Below, in pieces: positions 6,939 through 13,423 of a DNA stretch of 18,267 nucleotides (its first letter is position 1; the number at the start of each line of letters is the position of its first letter). Source of the stretch: JAFGJQ01 sp964586145 (GTDB lineage Bacteria; Planctomycetota; Phycisphaerae; UBA1845); contig CAZPHH010000092.1 of the NCBI GenBank assembly GCA_964586145.1, positions 1 through 18,267 of the forward strand. Direction: 5' to 3'. The notes under the pieces were generated by a model. It was not told the origin of the DNA. It worked only from the letters and a program-made list of their open reading frames with translations, and searched no databases. The translations under genes were made by a program, and so were the position numbers.

Positions 6939-7967
6939 TCACTTTCCCGCCATCGTCGTCCCCGTGCTCTTGAGGTCCGCGCACGCCTGCACGATGCGCT
7001 TCGCCATGCTCTGTTCGGCCGCCTTCAGGTAGCTTCGCGGGTCGTAGACTTTCTTGTTGCCCACTTCGCCGTCGATGCGCAGCACGCCGTCGTAGTTTTT
7101 CATCATGTGGTCCACGATCGGCCGGGTAAAGGTGTACTGCGTGTCGGTGTCGATGTTCATCTTCACCACGCCGTAGCGTATGGCCTCGTGGATGTCCTGG
7201 ATGTCCGAGCCCGACCCGCCGTGGAACACCAGGTCAAACCGGCCTTCCTTGCCGAACTCCTTTTCCACCGCGGCCTGCCCGTCCCGCAGAATGGTCGGCT
7301 TGAGCACCACGTCGCCCGGCTTGTATACGCCGTGTACGTTGCCGAAGCATGCGGCAAACATGAACCGGGCGCCCGCCACGCTGCGCATTTCGCGGGCCAC
7401 CTGGAGCATGTCCTGCGGCGTCGTGTAGAGCTTGTCCGACTTCTCGTGGGCCACGCCGTCCTCCTCGCCGCCCACCACGCCGGCCTCGATCTCCAGGATG
7501 ATCTCGTTCTCGTGGCACAGGGCCAGCAGTTCCTTGGCGATCCGCAGGTTCTCGGTCAGCGGCAGGTTCCCGCCGTCGAACATGTGCGAGCTGAACAGGT
7601 TCGGTTGGCCGGCCTTACGCCGCTTGGCGGTCTCGGCAATCAGCGGCTTGACGAACTTGTCCAGCTTGTCTGACGTGCAGTGGTCGGTGTGCAGCGCGAT
7701 GAACACGTTGTACTTCTGCGCCAGCAGGTGTACGTGCTGCGCGATGGACATGGCCCCCATCACCATGTCCTTCACCGCGGTGCCCGAGGCGTGCTCGCCG
7801 CCGCCCGTCGAGACCTGGATGATCCCGTCCGACTTGGCCTCCGCAAAGCCGGCCAGGGCCGCATTGGCGGTGTTGGTGGACGTTACGTTGATGGCCGGAT
7901 AGGCGAATCCGCCCTTCCGGGCGTTGTCCAGCATCCGGCAATAGGTCTTGTAGTCGGCAACGGGCAT
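6939..7967 (-). CDS. fba: Class II fructose-bisphosphate aldolase (FbaA type)
   Basis: This 342-residue zinc-dependent aldolase interconverts fructose 1,6-bisphosphate with dihydroxyacetone phosphate and glyceraldehyde 3-phosphate in glycolysis and gluconeogenesis. The class IIA signature LHTDHC (92-97) supplies the catalytic Asp95 and the zinc ligand His96. EIEAGVVGG (159-167), His212 in GNVHG and His249 in FHGGSGS complete the metal and phosphate site, and NIDTDTQ (271-277) binds phosphate. Its length suits the E. coli FbaA group. The frame is open 19 codons further, but ATG 7965-7967 is chosen because AGGAGA (7974-7979) lies six bases before it and the extension has no family character. 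The PHP gene ends 72 bases upstream on the same strand. Confidence 0.95.
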   Translation of the reverse strand: MPVADYKTYCRMLDNARKGGFAYPAINVTSTNTANAALAGFAEAKSDGIIQVSTGGGEHASGTAVKDMVMGAMSIAQHVHLLAQKYNVFIALHTDHCTSDKLDKFVKPLIAETAKRRKAGQPNLFSSHMFDGGNLPLTENLRIAKELLALCHENEIILEIEAGVVGGEEDGVAHEKSDKLYTTPQDMLQVAREMRSVAGARFMFAACFGNVHGVYKPGDVVLKPTILRDGQAAVEKEFGKEGRFDLVFHGGSGSDIQDIHEAIRYGVVKMNIDTDTQYTFTRPIVDHMMKNYDGVLRIDGEVGNKKVYDPRSYLKAAEQSMAKRIVQACADLKSTGTTMAGK

Positions 7968-8039
7968 TGGGATTCTCCTGCACAATACGGGGCGTTCCAA
8001 GGCGGCCGCGTCCGGCGGCTCCACGCCAAAGGCCGCGTA

Positions 8040-9224
8040 TCATATCGCCTGCCCGGCGCGTTGGCCAGAACCCCCGGCCTGCATGGACCGCGGCATATGC
8101 CCCCCGTAACCGGCAGTCGGCCCGGCCGGGCCGCGCCCTATCTGCGGCGGCACGACCAGTTGCACCGACAACGGCTGGTCCGGGCCGATCAGGATGTTGG
8201 TGACCTTGTAGCTCAGGCCCTCTTCGGGGATGGTCGTCGGCACGCGCAGGCGAACCAGGGTGCCGGACCGGGCCGGCAGACGCAGGGTCCGCGGTCCCAC
8301 GGCGCCCGTCCGCTCGAGTTCGAGGTCCAGTTCGCAGGCGTTGTCGATCCGAAACGAGATGTACTCCTCCGTGCGGTGGTGTGGCGGACGAAGGTGGACG
8401 GACGCGGCGAACAGCGCCGACAGCTCCGACTCCCGGCCGTACAGGCGGTTCTGACACCACGCGGCCGTTCGTCCGTCCACTAAGGCGGCCTGAATTGCGT
8501 CGAGCGAGCGTTCCCGGGCGAACACCAGCGTCAGCGTCCGATGGTTCTCCGGCGTCCACGGCGTGGTGGGCGACGGCCCGTGGATGTCGGAGTTACCGAT
8601 CAACGCGAGTTTCTTCTCCGTGGCCCACTGGTACGCCTCCGGATAGTGGTACTCCCCGTTGCAGATTTCGATCCCCTTGAGCCAGCCTTTCTCGAAGAGG
8701 TGGGTCTGCGCCTCGCCCCAGCGGCCCCGCTCCGGCCCCTTCCAGCCGGGGTGGTTCCAAAAGATGAACCCGCCCTGGCCGGCCGCCTGCTCCACCTGCG
8801 CGTACAGGTCGGGCGTGTTCAGCGGCGTCACGTTGTTCAGGAAGATCGCGTTGAAGTGGCCGGGGGGCGTGTCGTGGGTGATCTCGGCGCCGCGGATCAG
8901 GAGGATGTCCTGCTGTTTCGCCCGCTCCACCACCAGCTCATACGGGCGGTTGAGGTTGTCGCTGATGTCGTCCTTGTGCGGGCGGTACTCGATGTGGTCC
9001 GTAATGGCGATGGCGTCGAGCCCCTCGCGCCAGGCTTCGTCGATGCGCACGGTGGGCCACACATTGCCGTCGGAAAACACGGTGTGCGTATGAAAATCAC
9101 ACTTCAGGGTCTGGTAGCCCGGTATGTCCGGAAAGGCGATTTCGCGCCGCGCATCCGCCGCCCGGGCGGTGAGGGCACACGTCAGGATCAGGATTGCCGC
9201 AAGAGACTTCCGATACGTCAGCAT
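8040..9224 (-). CDS. Secreted PHP-domain metal-dependent phosphoesterase
   Basis: This is a 394-residue exported protein. A Sec signal peptide covers 1-22 (YRK, hydrophobic core, ALTARA). The PHP domain starts at DFHTHTVFSDGN (43-54; His45, His47), followed by ITDHIEY (74-80; Asp76, His77), GAE (112-114), His123 in GHFN, WNHPGW (156-161) and NSDIH (211-215). Together these supply the usual trinuclear metal ligands. Family members hydrolyse phosphoesters; the substrate outside the cytoplasm is unknown. A beta-rich domain (about 275-360) follows, then a Gly-rich tail (GRGPAGPTAGYGG). ATG 9222-9224 is chosen over an upstream in-frame ATG because AAAGGAG (9231-9237) sits six bases before it and the signal peptide starts there. 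It leads a same-strand series with the aldolase and hisS. Confidence 0.9.
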   Translation of the reverse strand: MLTYRKSLAAILILTCALTARAADARREIAFPDIPGYQTLKCDFHTHTVFSDGNVWPTVRIDEAWREGLDAIAITDHIEYRPHKDDISDNLNRPYELVVERAKQQDILLIRGAEITHDTPPGHFNAIFLNNVTPLNTPDLYAQVEQAAGQGGFIFWNHPGWKGPERGRWGEAQTHLFEKGWLKGIEICNGEYHYPEAYQWATEKKLALIGNSDIHGPSPTTPWTPENHRTLTLVFARERSLDAIQAALVDGRTAAWCQNRLYGRESELSALFAASVHLRPPHHRTEEYISFRIDNACELDLELERTGAVGPRTLRLPARSGTLVRLRVPTTIPEEGLSYKVTNILIGPDQPLSVQLVVPPQIGRGPAGPTAGYGGHMPRSMQAGGSGQRAGQAI

Positions 9225-9295
9225 GACACACTCCTTTCGATGGCCCCCGCCCGGCACGCCTCACGCCCGTGCGGCCGGGGCTTGATCCGGTTCGT

Positions 9296-9323
9296 AGTAT
9301 AGCAGTCTCTCGATGAATGTCTC
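9296..9323 (-). promoter_or_regulatory. Candidate sigma-70-like promoter for the PHP gene
   Basis: On the minus strand, GAGACA (9318-9323, four of six matches to TTGACA) is followed after 16 bases by TATACT (9296-9301, five of six matches to TATAAT). Transcription would start near 9289, giving a leader of about 65 bases. pyrE has the same TATACT hexamer. Confidence 0.45.
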
Positions 9324-9464
9324 CCTGCCGCGTGTTGCTCTCGCATACTTTCTCGTTGCGGTTGGTGCGTTGGGGCGCGGCGTCCTCCCGACCGTCAGGC
9401 TGCGGGGGAATCGAAACCGTGCTTCCCGATTCTCCGGGGTTCGCCGCGGAGGCGATCTCCCGTC

Positions 9465-9493
9465 TTGATTCCGGCCAACGATCCCGGTACGCT
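9465..9493 (+). promoter_or_regulatory. Candidate promoter for the subtilase lipoprotein
   Basis: TTGATT (9465-9470) and TACGCT (9488-9493) are separated by 17 bases. The -35 matches consensus at four of six positions and the -10 only at three. The implied leader of about 70 bases ends at the ribosome-binding site GGGAGGAG (9557-9564). This is weak but correctly placed. Confidence 0.3.
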
Positions 9494-9569
9494 GGCGGTC
9501 CACGGCCCGGTGGTTTCCGCAAGAGGCTTGATTCCAATGGCATTCATCCCGCTGACGGGAGGAGCGCTC

Positions 9570-11792
9570 ATGCAGGCAAGTCGCGGCAACGCACGATCCT
9601 CCTCTTTCGCCGATCTGGGTTTTCGCGTCCACGCGTCTTGCACAGACGTGATTCGCCGTGCGCGATGGCGGATGCAGCTTGTTGCGTGGTCGGCGGCGTT
9701 CATGATTCTCGTCATGGGTTGTTCGGGACCGGCCCCGGGCGGCGGAGGCGGAGGTTCCGGCAATCGGGATGACGTTGTCGACAACGGGAATGATGCCGCC
9801 GATGGCGGGGATGATATTTTCGTCAAGGACCCCGTCACGGAGCAACTGGCCACGCTGACGGGCATCAACGACGACGGCTCCGAGTACACGCGGGAGGTGC
9901 CGAGCCATCAGATCATGCTCATGTTTGAGGCCGACGTTTCGCGTGCGGAGGCCGAGGACTCGCTGGAGCAGATGCAGGCGGACCTGGCGGACGCGGGCCT
10001 GAAGCGTGTGGGGCAGATCCCGGACGTGGGCATCTACCAGCTCGAAATCGCCAATACCGAGACGGAATCGGACGCGGCCATGTTGCGGCTGGATGCGGTC
10101 TGCGAGGCCCTGCGCGGCTACGCGGGAGTAGCCGTCGTGGGGTACAACGAGTTGCTCGCCGGCCGGGCGGTGGAGAACGACGACGACAACTCGGACAGCG
10201 AGCGAAGCGACCGTTGTGCGTTTGCGGTGCTGGACTATTACCAGGCGATCCCGATCTTCGACGAGGTGATGCGGTACGTGAACCTGAGCGATGTGACGGT
10301 AGCGGTCATCGACTCGGGTTTGTGGGTGGAAAGCGGCCAGTTTGACGACATCCTGCCACGCACGGAGTTCCTGGGCGTGCCGGCCGGCGTGACGCCCTAC
10401 GACTGGCACCTGCACAAGCACGGCACGAACATCGCCGCGCTGATTGCGGCCGACAACGGCGACGGGCTGATCAACGGTGTGGCCCTGCGGGTTCTGGGCG
10501 ACCGGCTGCGCCTGATCGTGGGCGAGGCCCACATCTGGGGCAATGAGTACAGCCTGGCCCGAACGCTGGCTCGGACGCGTGAAGCCGCCTTGGCAGGGGC
10601 GGACGTCGTGGTGCTGAGTCTGGGGCGGGTCGCCGGCAGCGATCGGCCGGGCTGGTTGATCGACGCCCAGGCCCAGTTCAGCCGGATCTTCGATGAGTCG
10701 CCCGAAACCCTTTTCATCGCGGCTGCCGGGAACGACAACTTCGTCCTGAACGGCAACGACGCACCGGCCGGCATGCCGAATGCAAACTTGCTGACCGTCG
10801 GTGGCCATCAAAGCTGCGACCCTGCGGTTCGCTATCCGCAGTCGTGTACCGGCCCCGGAGTCGAGTTGGCGGGGCCGGCCACGACCATCCCCGGGTTCGT
10901 GGGCGACAACATGGTGGGGCCGGCGCGGTATTCGCTCGACGGCAATTCGTTTGCCGCGCCGTTCGTCGCATCGGTGGCGGCCATTGTGAAGTCGATCGAT
11001 CCGAACCTGACCGGCGCCGGGCTCAAGGCGTTTCTGCTGGATGAGGCTCACACCTGGCCGGCCTCGGTGGATGTTGGCGGGCGGCGCGTGGCCCTGCTCA
11101 GGACGGCGGGCAGCGCTCTGCTGACGCGGGGGGCGGGAGGCGTCGGTGTGGACAAGATCATGGACGCCTTCGGTCCGCCGGACGGTATCCCGGACCCCTC
11201 CGGCTACGCCGTGAACCGGATGTGCGGGTTTATTCGCTACGGAATCTCGGGCAGCTACAGCACGAGCTCGACCCTGAACGCTCCTGAGATTGCATGGGGA
11301 CCGGAGCAGTACAACTACGGCATCATCGGCATGGGGCACCAGGTGGCTCTCACGGTCAGTAACGGCAGCAGCAAGGTGGCCATTTCGACGACCGCGGGGT
11401 TCCGGCTGAACGAGCCGTACAACGTCGCCGACACCTTCCTGATTGTCGTGCCCAGCCCGGAGGGCGACCTGACGGCCGGTATAGACGGCAGCTCCGGCAC
11501 GTTTGTCCTGACGGAATGCGAGTTGACCACGCGGTCGCTGCCCCTGGACTGGTTTTCGCCGGACAAGCCCGGGCCGGAAAAGCTCGTCTTCATCGAGGTG
11601 AGCGGTTCGTTCAGCGGTACGAACCAGGGGGCGATCCGGATGAGCGACGGCGAGCACATCGAGGGCGTCAGCTACGCGGCCGGCGGCGAATTCACCACGG
11701 CGTTCACGCTCGTTTTTCCGGAGGCGGACACGCTCGACTACCTGGAGCGGAACTGCGTGGGTGGGTATCTGCTGGGTGAACCCGAACCGTGA
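9570..11792 (+). CDS. Subtilisin-family (S8) serine protease lipoprotein
   Basis: This is a 740-residue surface protease. A hydrophobic segment ends in the lipobox V48-M49-G50-C51, then a Gly-rich spacer and an Asp-rich linker (66-83). A propeptide-like domain (about 110-195) precedes the S8 catalytic domain (about 240-490). The triad is readable: Asp248 in VIDSG, His284 in KHGTN and Ser460 in GNSFAAP (for the usual GTSxAxP), with oxyanion Asn388 in AAAGN. The C-terminal about 220 residues are beta-rich with no recognised domain, perhaps for binding. Start ATG 9570 has GGGAGGAG five bases away; it gives an unusually long 34-residue n-region before the hydrophobic core. An internal ATG at 9672 would give a textbook lipoprotein signal but lacks a good ribosome-binding site. 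Confidence 0.9.
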   Translation: MQASRGNARSSSFADLGFRVHASCTDVIRRARWRMQLVAWSAAFMILVMGCSGPAPGGGGGGSGNRDDVVDNGNDAADGGDDIFVKDPVTEQLATLTGINDDGSEYTREVPSHQIMLMFEADVSRAEAEDSLEQMQADLADAGLKRVGQIPDVGIYQLEIANTETESDAAMLRLDAVCEALRGYAGVAVVGYNELLAGRAVENDDDNSDSERSDRCAFAVLDYYQAIPIFDEVMRYVNLSDVTVAVIDSGLWVESGQFDDILPRTEFLGVPAGVTPYDWHLHKHGTNIAALIAADNGDGLINGVALRVLGDRLRLIVGEAHIWGNEYSLARTLARTREAALAGADVVVLSLGRVAGSDRPGWLIDAQAQFSRIFDESPETLFIAAAGNDNFVLNGNDAPAGMPNANLLTVGGHQSCDPAVRYPQSCTGPGVELAGPATTIPGFVGDNMVGPARYSLDGNSFAAPFVASVAAIVKSIDPNLTGAGLKAFLLDEAHTWPASVDVGGRRVALLRTAGSALLTRGAGGVGVDKIMDAFGPPDGIPDPSGYAVNRMCGFIRYGISGSYSTSSTLNAPEIAWGPEQYNYGIIGMGHQVALTVSNGSSKVAISTTAGFRLNEPYNVADTFLIVVPSPEGDLTAGIDGSSGTFVLTECELTTRSLPLDWFSPDKPGPEKLVFIEVSGSFSGTNQGAIRMSDGEHIEGVSYAAGGEFTTAFTLVFPEADTLDYLERNCVGGYLLGEPEP

Positions 11793-11803
11793 GTCCCACG
11801 TGT

Positions 11804-11831
11804 CCGCAGACAATTTCGGCCTGTCTGCCGG
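11804..11831 (+). terminator. Hairpin just after the subtilase stop
   Basis: GCAGACA (11806-11812) pairs perfectly with TGTCTGC (11822-11828) across a nine-base loop. The stem can extend by CC/GG with one bulged C. It starts 12 bases after the TGA. No U tract follows, so it may be a transcript-end or mRNA-stabilising hairpin rather than a classical terminator. Confidence 0.35.
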
Positions 11832-12226
11832 CGTTAGGGGTGGAAGCCGCCGGGCTCGCCGACTGCTCATCGCCCGGTTGCGACAGCGGCCAGTGCTTGG
11901 ATCGGCAGGACCGGCTTTCGCGCTGGTCAGGTGTCCTCGGGCCTGCCCCTACGCTCAGCGAACCCTGCTGATCTCCAACGGCAAGCAGCCAGGGACCGTC
12001 GCCTGTCTTTTTGAGGCTACCCTGCGGTGATAGGGGCAAAGAAGCCTCCGGCAGGAGCAACGGCGGGGGCATACCGGTACGAACATGACTTTCCGCCGGC
12101 GTTGCGCGTGATTGGGCGGAAACCGGTCGGTCAGGAGTAGGCGCAGGAGGGTGGGAGTGTGGTAGAATGAGGGCGTACAGTTCAGCGGTGTCTTGAGGCG
12201 GGGAGAAAGGCATGGCGACGGCTGTT

Positions 12227-12254
12227 GTGCCCTCCATCGACTGGATGGAGCCAC
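12227..12254 (+). promoter_or_regulatory. Stem-loop in the leader of the PEP-CTERM gene
   Basis: CTCCATC (12232-12238) pairs with GATGGAG (12244-12250) across the loop GACTG, with GTG (12227-12229) and CAC (12252-12254) able to close the base. It lies 43 bases upstream of the start codon, downstream of the candidate -10. It could affect mRNA stability or translation; the function is inference. Confidence 0.35.
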
Positions 12255-12296
12255 GGAAATGTTCCCGCCGGACACGCGGCAGCGAGGAGGGACAGT

Positions 12297-13340
12297 ATGA
12301 ACTCATCCAGACGACTCCTGTTGATCGGCATGTTCGCGGGACTGCTCGCGCCCGCCACCCGCGCAGCGGTGAGCATGGAGACCGTGCCTGTTGGCAACGC
12401 GGGAAACGCAGGGGTGCTCTCGATGGCGGGAGAGACCGGCGCCCACCGCATCTGCGGCGCGGTGGACTACGTGTACAACATCGCGAAGTACGAGGTTACG
12501 GCCGGGCAGTACTGCGAGTTCCTGAACGCGGTGGCCGCAACGGACACGTACGATCTGTACAACGAACTGATGTGGTCAGACTCGTACGGCTGCAAGATCG
12601 CGCGCAGCGGTTCAGCGGGCGGCTATTCCTACAGCGTCGCCGCAGACTGGGCAAACCGTCCGGTGAACTACGTGAGCTACTGGGACGCCTGTCGGTTCGC
12701 GAATTGGCTCCACAACGGGCAGCCGACCGGCCAGCAGGGCCCGGGCACAACGGAGGCCGGGGCGTACACGCTGAACGGTTACAACGGCTCTGACGGTCAG
12801 GCGATCCAGCGCAACGACGACTGGACGTGGGCGGTGACGAGCGAGGACGAGTGGGTCAAGGCGGCCTATCACAAGAACGACGGGGCGACCGGAAACTTCT
12901 GGCAGTACCCCACAGGCAGCGACACCATGCCGAGTAACGACTTGATGGATCCCGACCCGGGGGACAGCGCCAATGTATACGTCGAGCCAGACGATTACAC
13001 CATCGGAAGCCCGTACTGGCGGACCGAGGCCGGCGAGTTCGAGGATAGTCACAGCCCCTACGGCACGTTCGACCAGGCCGGAAACGTGTTTGAGTGGAAT
13101 GAAGCGGTTTATGTGTCCCCGGGTCCTGGTGCCTGTCGCTGGCTGCGGGGTGGGTCGTTTAACGCCACCGGCTCCTCGGCCAGGGCGTCGATTCGCGGAA
13201 TCTACGGCGCACCGCAGGGCGAGGCCGACTTCGTCGGGTTCCGCGTTGTCCAGGTTCCGGAGCCCGCATCGTTGCTTCTGCTGGCCCTCGCCGGCCTTTC
13301 GGCCCTGGGAAGGAAGCGGCGCCGCAATGAACGGTGGTGA
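12297..13340 (+). CDS. Secreted SUMF1/FGE-fold protein with PEP-CTERM anchor
   Basis: This is a 347-residue exported protein. The signal peptide covers 1-23 (MNSSRRLLLIGMFAGLLAP then ATRA). A formylglycine-generating-enzyme (SUMF1) type domain spans about 28-318: YNIAKYEVTAGQYCEFLNAV (60-79), RPVNYVSYWDACRFANWL (121-138), TSEDEWVKAAY (181-191), NVFEWNEAV (263-271), WLRGGSFN (282-289) and GFRVV (314-318). The C-terminus is a PEP-CTERM sorting signal: VPEP (320-323), a hydrophobic helix and GRKRRR, normally cleaved by an exosortase and linked to exopolysaccharide export. The region between GGSF and GFR lacks the paired cysteines of true FGE (ARASIRGIYG instead), so a structural or binding role is likelier than sulfatase activation. 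The start is fixed by GAGGAGG six bases upstream of ATG 12297. Confidence 0.9.
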   Translation: MNSSRRLLLIGMFAGLLAPATRAAVSMETVPVGNAGNAGVLSMAGETGAHRICGAVDYVYNIAKYEVTAGQYCEFLNAVAATDTYDLYNELMWSDSYGCKIARSGSAGGYSYSVAADWANRPVNYVSYWDACRFANWLHNGQPTGQQGPGTTEAGAYTLNGYNGSDGQAIQRNDDWTWAVTSEDEWVKAAYHKNDGATGNFWQYPTGSDTMPSNDLMDPDPGDSANVYVEPDDYTIGSPYWRTEAGEFEDSHSPYGTFDQAGNVFEWNEAVYVSPGPGACRWLRGGSFNATGSSARASIRGIYGAPQGEADFVGFRVVQVPEPASLLLLALAGLSALGRKRRRNERW

Positions 13341-13423
13341 TCGCATCCACCCGCGTTTGAAGGATACGCCCGCCTCTCGGCCGGGACGGGGTTCAGCCAC
13401 GCCGTAGCAGACCGGTCGGGGGC

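Larger units (their letters stand above)
9225..9569. other. Divergent regulatory region between the PHP and subtilase genes
   Basis: These 345 bases lie between two outward-facing genes. They contain the PHP gene's promoter and ribosome-binding site and a candidate promoter for the subtilase, listed separately. CTTGATTCC occurs twice (9464-9472 and 9527-9535). Small open frames here do not look like protein. Confidence 0.55.
11793..12296. other. Intergenic region between the subtilase and SUMF1-fold genes
   Basis: In these 504 bases I can support the hairpin after the subtilase, a TAGAAT hexamer (12163-12168) that could be a -10 box for the next gene, a leader hairpin (12227-12254) and the ribosome-binding site GAGGAGG (12284-12290). 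An ATG at 12212 has a purine-rich GGGGAGAAAGG before it but opens a frame that is only a shadow of the next gene. The stretch 11835-12150 holds nothing recognisable. Confidence 0.5.

Noticed and set aside
9261..11870. An 869-residue minus-strand frame
   Set aside because: It is the antisense of the subtilase gene, whose intact catalytic triad fixes the coding strand.
12212..12793. ATG with a good purine-rich site opening a 193-residue frame
   Set aside because: Beyond its first residues it is an out-of-frame reading of the PEP-CTERM gene. It is kept only as a possible upstream start in the findings.
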